Below, piece after piece: positions 32,862-46,234 of a DNA stretch of 64,000 nt. Both the position numbers and the translations under genes were made by a program. Below the pieces are notes generated by a model. That model was not told the origin of the DNA. It searched no databases and worked only from the letters and a program-made list of their open reading frames with translations. The DNA comes from Rhizoclosmatium globosum (lineage: Eukaryota; Chytridiomycota; Chytridiomycetes; Chytridiales; Chytriomycetaceae). The DNA lies in the NCBI GenBank assembly GCA_002104985.1, contig MCGO01000021.1:1-64000 (forward strand), read 5' to 3'. Position 1 is the stretch's first letter; every line of letters begins with the position of its first letter.

Positions 32862-33863
32862 TTAATGGGAGAGCACTTTCTGAACATGTCCCAACAACTC
32901 CTCTGGAGTATTCCACCACAAAGCACGTGCCTGAATCGCTTCCAAGTGCTTCACGTCAGACTTGACAAGCTTCTCCAGCGAATGTCCCGTCCTTGCCAAA
33001 GCCACATCCCCTTTCTTTAACTTTGTCATTGGACAATGATCGTTCCGTCCATCGCCGCCGTACAAGACCAACTCATATCCCTCCATGCGTTCAATCATTT
33101 CCATTCCTTTACACAAATTCAAGGAACAAACTCCTTTGCATCCATGGACGGCAGGAGGCTTCACACGACGTGTGACTGATAAACGCTCATCTGGCCCCCA
33201 AGTTCCGGGATTGGATACAATTTCGGTAATGTATTGACGAGCGTTTTTGGCCTTTCCTCCATTTTAATTAGGTACGATTCCTTTCTAATACTAGGGGGTT
33301 CTACCTTCAAGATTTCATCAATGTAGACTGTATTGGCGTCTGAGACAATGATGATATCACCTCCAGCAGCTTTGATGGTCCCGAACATGGTTATAATGGC
33401 AGGATTCTGTTCCGATATGAGTGTCATAATTATACAATTGATTTGGCGGGATGTTGTCGCATACAAATGGAATAGTTCCAATCGCCTCGATAATTTGCTG
33501 CTTCGTCTTTCCCTCCTGATGGAGTTCTCCGAGAAGTTGGTGCTGGAGCGTGGCAGTGTTAATGTAATTGATTAGACAAGTGAGTGGTTGTTTGCTACTC
33601 ACAACCAAGTCGGTCCACTGAACCTTTCCCTGAAGCTGATTTAAAAGTTCTTTAGTCAAAAAAAGAGAAGAGGCAAAGGTACTCTCACTTCAGTCATCTG
33701 TTCATTCGAAATGATTAGGTCAACATGAATCAGATGGCATCTTTACCTTCTGCCGCAAGCCCGGAGATAACACATCAAATATGTATCCATCAGAATCATC
33801 CTCAACAAGTGTGAAGTCAAAATCAAAGGCGGCGAGAAGTGGCTTTTTGCTTGGTGTAGTCAT
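32862..33863 (-). CDS. HAD-superfamily phosphatase, PHOSPHO1/PHOSPHO2-like
   Basis: Spliced minus-strand gene starting at 33863. Exon 1 (to about 33751) carries the catalytic HAD motif [16 protein letters not shown]. Later exons carry [20 protein letters not shown], a motif II region [19 protein letters not shown], and motif [18 protein letters not shown] ending in [19 protein letters not shown]-type enzymes remove phosphate from small molecules such as phosphoethanolamine, phosphocholine or pyridoxal phosphate; which one applies cannot be told. At least five exons, some very short; internal joins are approximate. It converges with the SET gene, whose stop is 11 bp away. Confidence 0.8.
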
Positions 33864-33958
33864 TTTGATTAACTTTTTCTCTACTATTTATTGTAATTCT
33901 ATAGTGTATTATGGAACAAAGAAAGAAAGAAAGGGGGTTAAGTTGGTCTGCGTGTAAT

Positions 33959-36446
33959 CTAATCGAGCAGCCAGTATGTACGCATCTTTCCTTTGCCCTG
34001 GTATTCCATGAACTATTAGCAAAATAATGCCATAAAGCGGTACAAACCTTGACTTCGATGTCTCCACGAACTTCAAACTCAAACGAATCGTCTTCACCAA
34101 GCACCTGAATTGTCTGCGAAGACACTTGAATCCTACTTGCCTCACCAGTTGTGCACATTCTCGATGCAGTGTTGACAGTGTCTCCGAACAAGCAGTATCG
34201 ACTCATTTTGGTTCCAATAATACCCTATTCGGTAGTTAGAAAAAAAAACTCAGCCGAAGGCAAAATCCAATGACTTACGGCATTGATAATTCCAGAGTGA
34301 ATACCAATTCTCAACATGACATTATGGTCTCCGACAATCTCTCGAAGATCCAAACTCGTGACCAACCGTTGAAGCTCCAAACAACATCGCAAAGCTTGCA
34401 CCGTGCATTCCGCAACTTCAAGGTTATTCTTCTCCTGCGATGCAGACAACCCTGCCGCAACCATGTACGTGTCTGACACAGTCTCGACCTTGTACAGTTG
34501 TGGGTACTTGGCAATGATTTCGTCAAACTTTGTGTACAAGACATTAAGAAGCTGGAGAATCTTGACTGGTGGAATTGCTCCAACCAGTTTCTTAAACTCG
34601 AAAATGTCGGTGAAGAACAGGGTGACGCAGTTGAATTGCTCGGGCTCTGGTTGAACACCGAGTTCCATTTGTTCCATAATGTGGGCTGGAAGCATCATTC
34701 CGAGAAGATTTTGGGAAATAGCGGTGTCGGCACGCATTTCCTCGGATTGGAGATGAGTGTCAAGAAGTTCTTTTAAGGTTTATGTTAGTATTTTCAGCGA
34801 AATTTGTTTATAAAGACATTACCCTTCATGGTGGCAGCTTGGTCCATCTTGATTTGCTCGATTTCTTCCTCGTGATCCTTGAGCAAATCTGAAACTTTGC
34901 GGCGCTGTTCTTTCGCCTTTTGACTCAAAATCGATCGGTGAAGTTGTCTCAACTCAACAACAACTTTTTTGTGATGCATAGCAATTCCTCTGTTGCGTTC
35001 ATTACCTTTGAAGATTGGTGGGTCAGAACCGAAACTTTCAATAAAATAAGCACTCACCAGCCTCGATTAGAGCTTGTAGCTCTCTCTCTGCTTCAGACAT
35101 AACATATGTGTCCTTGTTCAAGGCACTATTCTTTTCAGCTTCCAATCTTGCATTTGCGCGCTGTGCTGCCAAACCGGGTCTTCTTCGGCTTCTGCAGGCT
35201 CTTCTTTGTGAAGAGAAAGATTGGATCCTCCTTTACTCGATGCTCCTTCACTTTCTGACATGCCGTCGGCACTTGCTTCTTCAATAGCATTCACTTCAGA
35301 CATATCGCCTCTAATAATAGGATTATCTGCAATAAGAGCCTAACAATTTCTGTAATTAGAGAGCTTGAACAGTTTGACAGATGAGCTCACCTTTTCACGA
35401 ACACGGCTTGCAGCTCTCTGAGCCTTTGCGAGAGTGTGTGCTTGTTTTCTTTGTGCACGTTGCAGTGAAGCTTTTGCACTCTTTTGTTTGTCCAACAAAT
35501 GATTAGCCTGTAGCTTGTACTTTTGGCGTTCAAGCTGTTTTGCGTTGTCAGCCTCCACCATAGCGTGTTTGTAAACGAGCTCAAACTCCTCAAGTCTTTG
35601 TGCAGTTTGAATGTCCTCAATTTCTTCCATATTGTTGATATCGAGATCGTTCAGTTCACCAAGTTGACGAGCTTTGCAAAGTTGGAGCTCACGAAGGAAC
35701 TCGGATTCTAATTTGATTGTTACTCCAGATTCTACAACAAAACAACAAAGAAATATTGTCACAAACCTTTCTGTTGACGCATAGAAGTCTGCTGTGCTTG
35801 AATTTCGATTTCTCTAACCATACGACGTGCTTTGTTTTTGTCTTTGATGCCTTGATTTCAATGGCCCGAATTTGGCTGACAGTAATAGCCAAACGTTGCT
35901 GGGATAAGAATAACTCGTTTCTACGTGTTGGAAGAAATTAAGATTGATGGATAAACGGCAATCTCTATTCATTGTCTCGATGGATTTACCTCTCTGCAGT
36001 ATGTCTCTGTTCAAGTCGGACCAACCGAGACTGAAACGCGGCACGCTTCTGTCTGATGCTTGATTTGAAAGAAAGTTCGCGTTCCCTGGCTTCTTCTTGG
36101 AATCGAAGCAGACTCTTTATTCCAGTAAGTTTGTCAATCAACTTGTTGAGCTGCTCCTTTCTTTCCCATGAAACTTGAGTATCTCTGGCTTCCGCCAGTT
36201 GGCGCACTTCGACTGCTGATTGTTCATAAAGTTGGTTTCGGAGTTGGTGTCGTGATTCCTCCAGATTTGCGCTGTAGATGGTGACTGATCCAAATATTAG
36301 TTTAGTTGATTTTACCAAGAAAAAGACATACCTTCTTCGTCAGCCAGCTTTGCAAGGGCCTGTTGTGCTCTTAGCTTCGTTTCCTTGACGTTTCGGCATC
36401 GGTTTACAGCCGCAGACTGGCTAAAAGCTTTGCCCTCAGTTGCCAT
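33959..36446 (-). CDS. Soluble coiled-coil guanylyl cyclase, copy A
   Basis: About nine exons; start 36446 ([14 protein letters not shown]), stop 33959-33961 after [12 protein letters not shown]. Residues 1-450 are almost all charged coiled coil (for example [20 protein letters not shown]) with an acidic Ser-rich patch midway. A helix [15 protein letters not shown] leads into the class III cyclase domain: [14 protein letters not shown] (first metal Asp), [15 protein letters not shown] (second Asp, plus the Glu that reads guanine) and [16 protein letters not shown] (Cys at the purine site, transition-state Asn and Arg). The Glu/Cys pair predicts GTP rather than ATP as substrate. No membrane helix, rhodopsin, heme or receptor domain is seen. 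It is the last of three tandem paralogues in one orientation. Confidence 0.9.
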
Positions 36447-36615
36447 TTTTTGGAAGGATGTTCACAAAAGCAACAGCGGCAATCTGTGTTGTCGATCACC
36501 TTATGGAAGCAAAAGAATTTGTAATTCGCTGCTTTTATTCATTCGGGTTATCTGACGTAAATAATTAATAAATTGGCTGATCAGTGAAAATGAACTTTGA
36601 AGTATTAGATAATAT

Positions 36616-39129
36616 TCAATCAAGAAGCCAGTAGGTGTGCATTTTGCCCTTCCCCTAATCACTGCATTAATATAACCGCAATTATTTTGATAACATACCT
36701 TGACTTCAATTTGTCCACGCTCCTGTTTCATGGCATTGATATGAGTATTTGTTACCCATTTTATAGACTCACCTCGAATTCAAACGAGTCATCCTCTCCC
36801 AAAACTTGAATCGTTTGCGCTGAGACTTGAATTCTATTCGCCTCTCCCGTAGTGCACATTCGAGACGCTGTGTTTACGGTGTCTCCAAATAAGCAGTATC
36901 GACTCATTTTGGTTCCAATGATACCCTGAAAGCGATTAGATTCATAAAAATATTTCAACTCAACCTACCGCATTAATAACTCCCGAATGAACACCGATTC
37001 TAAGCTTGATTGGAAGATTTCCGACAATGTTTTTCAAATCCAAACCTTGAACGAGTTTTTGCAGTTCCATAGAGCACTTGAGAGCCTGAACGGTGCATTC
37101 GGTAATTTCTTCATCTGTCTTCTCGTGTGATGAGGAGATTCCTGCAGCAACCATGTAGGTGTCAGAAACAGTTTCAACCTTGTATAACTGTGGGTATTTC
37201 GCAATAATTTCGTCGAATTTTGTGTATAGCTCGTTCAGGAGGTGCAAGATCTTGACAGGAGGAATGGCTCCAACCAGTTTCTTGAACTCAAAAATATCAG
37301 TGAAAAACAAAGTCACGCAGTTGAATTGTTCAGGCTCTGGTTGAACACCGAGCTCCATTTTCTCCATAATGTGGGCTGGAAGCATCATTCCGAGAAGGTT
37401 TTGGGAAACAGCTGTGTCAGCTCGTACTTCTTGTGACTGGAGTTGAGTCTCAACAAGTTCTAAATTCATAGAGTGAGCCCAAGTTTTAGTATTATTATTG
37501 GTGTACCTTTCATATTGGCAGCTTGTTCCAGTTTGAGCTGTTCGATTTCTTCTTCATGGTCTTTCAAGAGCTCAGATACTTTGCGTCGGTGCTCTTTCGC
37601 CTTTTGGCTCACTGTGCTCCTATGAAGTTGCTTTAACTCCGCGATAATCTTTTTGTGGTGCATCGCAATTAATCGCTGGCGCTCATTTCCTATTGAACGT
37701 GAGTCAAGATAAAAACAAACTGAAGCACTCACCAGCCTCCGCAAAAGTCATAATTTCCTTTTCGCCTTCACTGAGAACTTGCGTATCTTTGTTAAGTTTA
37801 CTGTTTTTCTCAGCTTCAGATTTCAGCGCTAAGTCTGATTCTGATCCTTCAGCTCCATCTTGGTGTAGGGGATCTCGGTCAGCGTGCAACGACAATACAG
37901 AGCCACCAGATCGAGAACTTCCTTCACTTTGAGTTTCACTATAATCGTCGGCAGCATTTCTTTCAAAGTCCGTCGTATTGTCTCCCTTGATTACTGGGTT
38001 ATCAGCAATGAGGAGCTGATGAGGAAGTTAGATTTCATTTCCAAGATGATTGAAATATTACCCTTTCACGAATTCGCATCTGAGCTCGCAGCGTTTTTGC
38101 CACCTGGTTTGCTTGCTTTCTTTGACTTCGTTGAAGTGCAGCCTTGAATGACTTCTGTTTCTCTCTCAATTGTCCTTGTTGTAGTTTGAACTTTTGCTTT
38201 TCGAGAGAAGCAATAAGCTCTGCTTCCACAGCTGATTGCTTTGTAATAATTTCAAACTCTTCAGCACGTTGAGCCATTTGAATGTCTTCTATTTCTTCCA
38301 TATTTTGGATTTCGAGGTCGTTGATCTACAGAAATGCGTTAACCAAAGCTAAATAGTTTTGACTGACCTCTCCCATTTGTCGGACTTTGCAAAGCTGGAG
38401 TTCGCGCAGAAACTCGGACTCTGTTCACTTATTTAGGATTAAATAACTGACTTAATAATTACCTTTTGTTGACGCATTGAGGCCTGTTGGGCCTGGATTT
38501 CATTCTCCCTTTGAATACGTCGTGCCTTGTTTTTATCCTTGATGCTCTTGATTTCAATTGCTCGAATATGGAAAACGGTTTCTCCCAACCGTTGTTGCGA
38601 AAGGAAGAGCTCATTTCTGGATTGTGCGATTTATCTTAAACCATTGTTTCCACATAAAGGCGAACAATAGGATTTACCTCTCCGCTGTCTGCCGTTGTTC
38701 TAATCTTGCCAATCGCGCTTGAAAGGCGGAACGTGCCTGTCTGATGCTAGACTTGAACGCTAGTTCTCTTTCTTGGGCTTCTTCTTGGAATCGCAGCAAA
38801 TTTTTGATACCAGTGAGCTTGTCAATAAGCTTTGTTAACTGTTCTTTGCGCTCCCAGGAAACTTCAGTGTCTCTTGATTCAGCAAGCTGGCGATTCTCAA
38901 TGGAGCTAAGCTCAGCAAGCTGGTAACTCAGTTGATGGTTTGCATTTTCAAGCTCCGCAGTGAAAATAGTAACTTGGGTAAATTAGAAAACACGAAAGGT
39001 TTGATGACTGAATATACCTTCTTCGTCAGCAAATTTAACTAGCGCCTGTTGGGCTTTCAGTTTTCCCTCCGTAAGATTGCGGCATCGCGTAACTGCCGCC
39101 GTCTGATTGAACTTCAATTCGGAACTCAT
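36616..39129 (-). CDS. Soluble coiled-coil guanylyl cyclase, copy B
   Basis: Same exon plan and domain order as copy A; start 39129 ([13 protein letters not shown]), stop 36616-36618 after [10 protein letters not shown]. The gap to copy A is only about 170 bp. The catalytic domain keeps [28 protein letters not shown] and [16 protein letters not shown], so metal, guanine-specifying and transition-state residues are present. Copies A and B share Glu where class III cyclases usually have Gly (DIFEF versus DIvGF). The coiled-coil part is less similar between copies than the catalytic part. Confidence 0.9.
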
Positions 39130-39218
39130 GCTGTTTCAATACAAAAAAATCTATACGTTCTTGGTCTATTGTTAAAAAAAATCTAAAAGAATGGAGGCAA
39201 TCCACAAGAATGAAACAA

Positions 39219-41699
39219 TCAATACAAAAGCCAGTATGTACGCATTTTCCCTTTCCCCTGTTAGATTAACATGAGTAACTTTGGTACAGACCAAAAACAC
39301 TAATAAACCAACCTTCACTTCAATATCGCCTCTAATTTCGAACTCAAATTTATCATCTTCACCAAGAACTTCAATCGTTTGTGTAGATACTTGAATCTTG
39401 CTTGCTTCACCGGTTGTACACATTCTCGATGCGGTGTTTACAGTGTCTCCAAACAGACAGTACCTACTCATCTTTGTTCCAATGAGTCCCTAATGAAAGC
39501 GTTAACTAAAAATCCAATCGCAAGGTATGCTATTTACAGCGTTAATCGTTCCAGAGTGGATTCCAATACGAAGCTGAATCTTGTTGTCTCCAACAATATT
39601 AGTAAAATCCATTCTGTTGACAAGGACTTGGAGTTCTGCACAACATTTCAGAGCTTGTGCAGTGCACTCTGCAATTTCTTGTGCTGTCGCTTGTTTTGAA
39701 GCCGATAATCCGGCAGCAACCATGTACGTGTCCGATACTGTTTCAACCTTGTATAGCTGTGGGTACTTGGCAATAATTTCATCGAATTTTGTGTATAACA
39801 CGTTGAGGAAATGCAAAATCTGGACAGGTGGGATGGAACCCACGAGTTTCTTGAATCCGTTGATATCGGTGAAGAATAGTGTCGCGCAGCTGAAGTTTTC
39901 GGGCTCAGGGGTTATGCCCATTTCCATTTTTTCCATAATGTGAGCCGGAAGCATCATACCGAGCAAGTTTTGAGAGACCGCGGTGTCAGCACGAAGCTCT
40001 GCGGACTGAAGTTGGGTTTCCATAAGCTCTATTGGGGGTTTTTAATGTCTACTTCATGAGATAGAAGTAAAACAGTGACGAACCCTTCATACTCGCAGCT
40101 TGATCCATTTTGAGTTGTTCGATTTCCTCCTCGTGGTCTTTAAGCAGCTCAGAAACCTTACGACGCTGCTCTTTTCCCTTCTGGTGAATAATAGACCTGT
40201 GTTGCTGTTTTAACTCAGCCAACACTTTCTTGTGGTGGATGTTAATCGCACGAAGCCGCTCATTTCCTAGAGAATAAATTTTCTCAAAAACTGGTTCACT
40301 CAAAGTAAAAACCATACCAGCTTCGGAAACCGCAAGAATTTCTTTTTCACTCTCACTTAACACTTGAGTTTCCTTGTTTAATTTACTGTTCTTTTCGGCT
40401 TCAAGCTTTTGGTTGAAGTCCGTGTCAGAAGCTGTCTCTGCTCCCTCCACGTTAGCCTCTCTATCGGCGTTATGAAGTGACAGTAAGGAACCACCTGATC
40501 TTGAAGTGCCTTCACTCTGGCTTTCACTGTACCCATCACTGCCGTACCCTTTCGTGTCTTCTTCAAGCGGATTGTCTCCTCTTATAACTGGATTATCTGC
40601 GATAAGAATCTAATTGTGTACAAGATTATTTTACGAGATATATTATGGAGAAATCTTACTCTTTCTCTGGTTCTAGAAGCAGCTCTTTGGCTCTTTGCAA
40701 CAATTGAAGCTTGCTTTTTCTGAGCTCGGAAGATTCTTGCTTGGAGTGCCTTTTGTTTTTCACGCAATTGTTCAGCCTCAAGAATAAATTTTTGTTTTTC
40801 AATTGAAGCCAAGACTTCTGCCTCAATTTCAGCGTGCTTGGTCGATAGCTCAAATTCTTCAAGGCGTTGTTGAGTGACAAGATCCTCAAGTTCTTCCATA
40901 TTATTGATATCAAGGTCGTTAATTTCGCTTGACTGTCTCACTTTACAGAGTTGCAATTCTCGAAGAAACTCAGATTCTGTCAAGACACTTAAAAATATGA
41001 TGAGGACAAATGTTAGAAACCTTTTTGTTGGCGCATCGATGTTTGTTGGCTTGGATCTCATTTTCTCTTTGCATTCTACGTGCCTTGTTCCTGTCTTTGA
41101 TGCTCTTGATTTCAATTGCACGAATCTGGCTCACAGTCTCAGCCAATCGCTGTTGAGACATCATAAGCTCGTTTCTTAGATGGCGAGGTTGTCAGAAGAC
41201 GAGATTTGCAAAACACAAAGGACACAGATTTACCTTTCTGCAGTGTGTCGCTGTTCGAGTCTTGCAGATCTTGCCTGGAACGCGGCTCGTTTTTGTCTAA
41301 TACTTGACTTGAAACCAATATCGCGTTCTCTTGCTTCTTCTTGGAATCGTAATAAAACTTTGATGCTCATCAGCTTTTCAACCAATGTGCTGAGTTGCTG
41401 TTTGCGAATCCAGGAGACCTGACTGTCACCGGCCTCAGCTGTTTGCCGAATATCAACAGAGCTTTGTTCTGCAAGTTGTGTTTCAAGCTGGTGTCTTGCG
41501 TCCTCCAAGTTTGCCGTGTAGAGCGTGACTAACGGCGACTTTTAGATGGAAGGGGCTAAGGTCGCCAACAAAACATACCTTCTTCATCGGCAAACTTTGC
41601 AAGGGCTTGTTGAGCCTTAAGCTTTGTTTCCTTGATGTTTCTGCATCGCGTAACAGCCGCTGACTGGCTGAAATTGAGGTCTGTCTTCGGCTTTTCCAT
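39219..41699 (-). CDS. Soluble coiled-coil guanylyl cyclase, copy C
   Basis: Start 41699 ([16 protein letters not shown]) fits the length of copies A and B; the frame extends upstream to another ATG at 41750. Stop 39219-39221 after [10 protein letters not shown]. The catalytic domain has [14 protein letters not shown], closer to the usual cyclase sequence (Gly present) than A and B, plus [15 protein letters not shown] and [16 protein letters not shown]. Only about 90 bp separate it from the start of copy B. It is the first copy in the direction of transcription and, by the conserved Gly, perhaps the ancestral-like one (inference). The promoter region is shared with the divergent Pol III gene at 41998. 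Confidence 0.9.
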
Positions 41700-41997
41700 G
41701 GTGTTTGATACAACTGGTTGTTCAGAGATTTGCGAATCCATTCTTGCCACACCGCACCAGCAAGTAAATCAGAAGCAAAAATCTGACTCGCTTCTTTTTG
41801 CTAATCCATTCTTATGTCATGTTGAGTAGAGTATGGCGTCAGTCAAAGGGCAGATGGGCAAGAGAATAAAACAATAAAACTCTCATAATCTACTTATTAA
41901 ATTAACGTTGTTCCTTTGATTCAAATCAGCTTTGTTACTTTTGAGTCCATTTTCTTCTTTCTTTTTTCTTGAAAAGGGAAGGACAAACCAAACCCAA

Positions 41998-44900
41998 ATG
42001 CTCAACGGGACAAACGATGAGCTTCTCGGGCGCGGCAAAGGCTCGTCCCCGATTGAAACCGACACAACCGCGCGAGACGATCTTCGCTATTTGAACAAGC
42101 CACTTGGCGATCCTGTGAATTCACTTGAGGTTCGTAGCCTGAATTGGCCAGAACCACCACCCTTTACTGCCTTAATAATGCGTGTACCCCATTAATAATG
42201 CGCTAATTACCTGTATTTAATATTATTTAATATCACAGGACAAGTGGCGGCTGGTGCCTGCCTTCCTCCAAACAAAAGGACTTGTCAAGCAACACATTGA
42301 CTCCTTCAACTACTTTATCGAAACAGACCTTCAAAAGATTGTCGATGCAAATAGAAAAGTTACTTCGGACGTGGATCCAAACTTCTGGCTGACGTACGCT
42401 GTCCTTTCACTCATCAACTATCCTGCCACTAATACCCAATTGCATCCAGGTTCCGAAAGATCCACGTTGCTTCCCCTCAAACATACGACCAAAACAGAGG
42501 AATTGACCGCGGTGTCACGCCAATGGAGTGTCGTCTCAGAGACACAACCTATGCCTCTACTATCCTCGTTGATATCGAATACACCCGTAACGGCCAAATC
42601 ATCAAGAAAAAGAACGTCGAAATCGGATTGATGCCTATTATGCTCCGGTCATGTCGTTGTGTACTTCAGGGAAAATCTCCTGCGGAATTTGCTGATGTTG
42701 GAGAATGTCCTTTGGATCCAGGTATGACATCACTCCCATTCCACATTCCATGAATAATACTCTTTTATTATACACGAAGGCGGTTATTTCATCGTACGTG
42801 GAACGGAAAAAGTCCTTTTGATTCAGGAGCAACTCTCAAAGAACCGTATCATTGTTGAGACTGATAGGACAGGTGCAATTGGAGCGGGTGTCACCTCCTC
42901 CACACACGAGAAAAAATCCAAAACCAACGTTGTGTATGCCAAAGGTGGTAAAACAATCCTCAGGCACAACTCGTTGAACGTGGACGTTCCTGTCGTGACT
43001 GTTATGAAGGTGTGCCCTCACTATTCGCGTTTCCCTTTTTGTCTCTAACCAAACAACAACGAAAAAAAAAGGCTCTCGGAATCCAATCAGATCTCGAAAT
43101 CGCTGAACTCATTTGTGGAAACGATTCTGAGCTTCTCGCCCTCCTCTCTCCCACCTTTGAAGATGCTGCAAAGCTGAACATTGGAACACAGAAGCAAGCT
43201 CTTGAGTTCTTGGGTTCTAAAGTTAAGCTCAGTACAAATATGCAGCGCTTTGGGCAAAGGAGAAGTGCGGTCGATGAAGCAAAGGATTTGTTGGCTACCA
43301 CTGTATTGGCGCACGTGCCAGTTGAGATGGTGAAGGGTGTGCTGCACTTTAGACCCAAGGCAATCTATGTTGCTTTGATGGTTCGAAGAACCTTGCAGGC
43401 CATTAAAGATGGAGGAATTGTCGACGATCGTGATTTCGTTGGTAATAAGCGTCTAGAATTGTGAGTTTCACACATCCTCTTTCATTCAGACTAAAATATT
43501 TGAATAGGGCCGGTGATATGTTATCCCTCCTCTTTGAAGATTTGTTCAAGTCCTGGCAAGTCAACTTGAAACGTGCCATCGATATGAACCTCAAAAAGAA
43601 GCAACGAACAACCCAATTCGATGCCTCCACAACCGTCTCTCAAACCTCTCGTTTCATCACTGACGGCCTCTTCCGTGCAATCTCATCTGGAAATTGGAAC
43701 GTGAAGCGTTTCAAGATGGAACGTTCTGGTGTTACCCAAGTATTGTCACGTCTCAGTTACGTTTCGGCGCTTGGAATGCTTACGAGAATCAGTTCTCAAT
43801 TTGAAAAGACGCGTAAGGTGTCTGGACCGCGTGCGCTTCAAACTTCGCAATGGGGAATGTTGTGTCCATCTGATACGCCTGAAGGTGAAGCTTGTGGATT
43901 GGTGAAGAACTTGGCGCTTATGGCGCACATTACGACTGACTCGGATGATACCATGATTCGAGAGTTGGCCTTCACGCTTGGAGTTGAGGATCTCAACTTG
44001 CTGACTGGTTCTGAGTTGTACAGATCGCCTTTGACGTACTTGGTCTTTTTGAACGGTTTGCTTTTGGGTGTGCATAGACAGCCAGATCGCTTTGTGGGCA
44101 GTTTCAGGAAACTCAGGAGACATGGACGTATCAACCCACTTGTCAGCATTTACCGGTCCATCCCACAGCAAACTATTTATATCTCCTCTGATGGAGGCCG
44201 TGTCTGTCGACCTCTGATCATTGTAGAAAAGGGAAAATCGAAAGTAACTGCCACAGAAATCCAAAACATCATGTCCGGTGTACACAAATTCGAAGACTTG
44301 GTGCGTCAAGGACGCATCGAATACTTGGACGTGAACGAAGAAACCGATACCAATATTGCCATTACTGAAAACGACATCATCTACGACCCAGCCGACGACC
44401 CCGCCCTCCACATTTTCCAACCTCTCGCATTCAACGAGCAAGTGCGAACACCAACCAGCAACACAACACATTTGGAAATCGCGCCGTTCACTATCTTAGG
44501 TGCTGTCGCTGGACTGATTCCGTACCCACACCATAACCAATCTCCACGTAACACGTATCAATGTGCCATGGGTAAGCAGGCGATGGGTACTATCGCCTAC
44601 AACCAGCTCAACAGAATCGACACGCTCTTGTACTTTTTGTGTTACCCACAACAACCGATGGTTAAAACGCGTACGATTGAGTTGATTGGGTTTGATAAAG
44701 TTCCTGCGGGACAGAATGCGACTGTTGCGGTTATGAGTTACTCTGGGTATGATATTGAAGATGCGTTGGTTTTGAACAAGGTATGGACACTTTTTCTTGG
44801 TTGCTTTTTTTTGATGCAGAAAAAGAATACTAAGTGAGATGATTAGGCTTCATTAGATCGTGGATTTGGACGATGTCAGGTGATGAGAAAGTACGCGTCC

Positions 44901-46035
44901 ATGATTAAGGGATATCCAAACCGCACGTATGATCGTATGATGATGCCACCAGACCCGCCAGTTCACCGCTTTGATGCATTGGATATCGATGGTCTTGCTT
45001 CTGTGGGAGAAAAGTTGTACAAGGATCAGGTGTTGATTAATAAGCAGAGTCCAATGGAGACGAGAACGTTGAGTGGTGGTGAAGATGGTGTTGGTGCGGG
45101 TGACCCTGCTGCTGTACCGTTTAGAATGACGCCTATTAGTCACAAGTATCCTGGAGTTTCTGTTGTTGATAGCGTAAGTTTGCCTTTTTTTTGTTTGGGT
45201 GATAGGTTGGAGGGTTGGAGGCTAAGGCAATGGAACAGGTTCTTTTGACAACCAACGAAGAGGATCAGTTGCTTGTCAAAGTTCGAGTACGTCAAACACG
45301 TCGTCCAGAACTTGGAGACAAGTTCTCATCGCGTCACGGACAAAAAGGAACTGTGGGTCTGATTGTGAATCAAGAAGACATGCCATTCAACGACTTTGGA
45401 ACATGTCCGACATTATCATGAACCCACACGGATTCCCATCGCGTATGACTGTTGGTAAAATGATTGAGCTGTTGGCTGGAAAGGCTGGTGTGTTGAAGGG
45501 TGAGCTTCAATACGGAACTTGTTTCGGTGGATCCAAAGTGGAAGACATGTCCCGTATTCTTGTTGAGAATGGATTCAATTATTCTGGAAAGGATTACGTT
45601 ACGAGTGGTATTACTGGTGAGCCTTTGCAGGCGTATATTTTCTTTGGACCTGTGTACTACCAAAAGTTGAAGCACATGGTTATGGATAAGATGCACGCGC
45701 GTGCATCTGGACCACGTGCCAATTTAACGCGTCAACCGACGGAAGGTCGTTCACGAGATGGAGGTCTTCGTGTGGGAGAAATGGAACGAGATTGTTTGAT
45801 TGGACATGGAACTTCGTCGCTACTGATTGAACGACTGTTGATTTCTAGTGACACGTACGATGCGGAAGTGTGTCAGGACTGTGGTATTATTGGAGGATGG
45901 CAAGGGTACTGTCAATATTGCAAATCGCAGAGTGGAATTGTCAAGATTACCGTTCCGTATGCGTGTAAGCTGCTGTTCCAGGAGTTGATTAGTATGAATG
46001 TGGTACCCCGAATTAAAGTAGGGGAGTTGGAGTAG
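41998..46035 (+). CDS. DNA-directed RNA polymerase III subunit RPC2
   Basis: The second-largest catalytic subunit of Pol III, which makes tRNA, 5S and other small RNAs in the nucleus. Start 41998; at least seven introns (for example donor GTACGC after NFWLT near 42395, and near 43010, 43460, 44780 and 45173). Marks: [107 protein letters not shown] and [15 protein letters not shown]; a terminal Cys-x2-Cys ... Cys-x2-Cys zinc site; and the Pol III-type ending [17 protein letters not shown]. The HIDSFNYFI and ending separate it from Pol II RPB2. One -1 step at about 45408 (CP to DIIMNPHG) fits a missing G. Confidence 0.95.
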
Positions 46036-46234
46036 TTTATATTAATTTCTTCGAGCTATCATAATAAACCACACTTCTTTTTAAATGCAATTACTCCAGA
46101 AGACTGTTTTCAAGCATTGGTGGCTGAAAGGGGGAAAGGGGATTCGAAAGAAAGAACAAAAAAGGGGAGTTTTCCAGAAGTTCTTCCTTGACACGAAGCA
46201 CCAACAACCAACCAACAACCAACAACCCAACCAA

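Noticed and set aside
33959..41699. Rhodopsin-guanylyl cyclase fusions as in Blastocladiella
   Set aside because: No membrane helices or retinal-binding lysine context; the N-terminal halves are charged coiled coil.
41998..46035. RNA polymerase II subunit RPB2
   Set aside because: The HIDSFNYFI segment, short N-terminus and C-terminal [17 protein letters not shown] are of the Pol III type.
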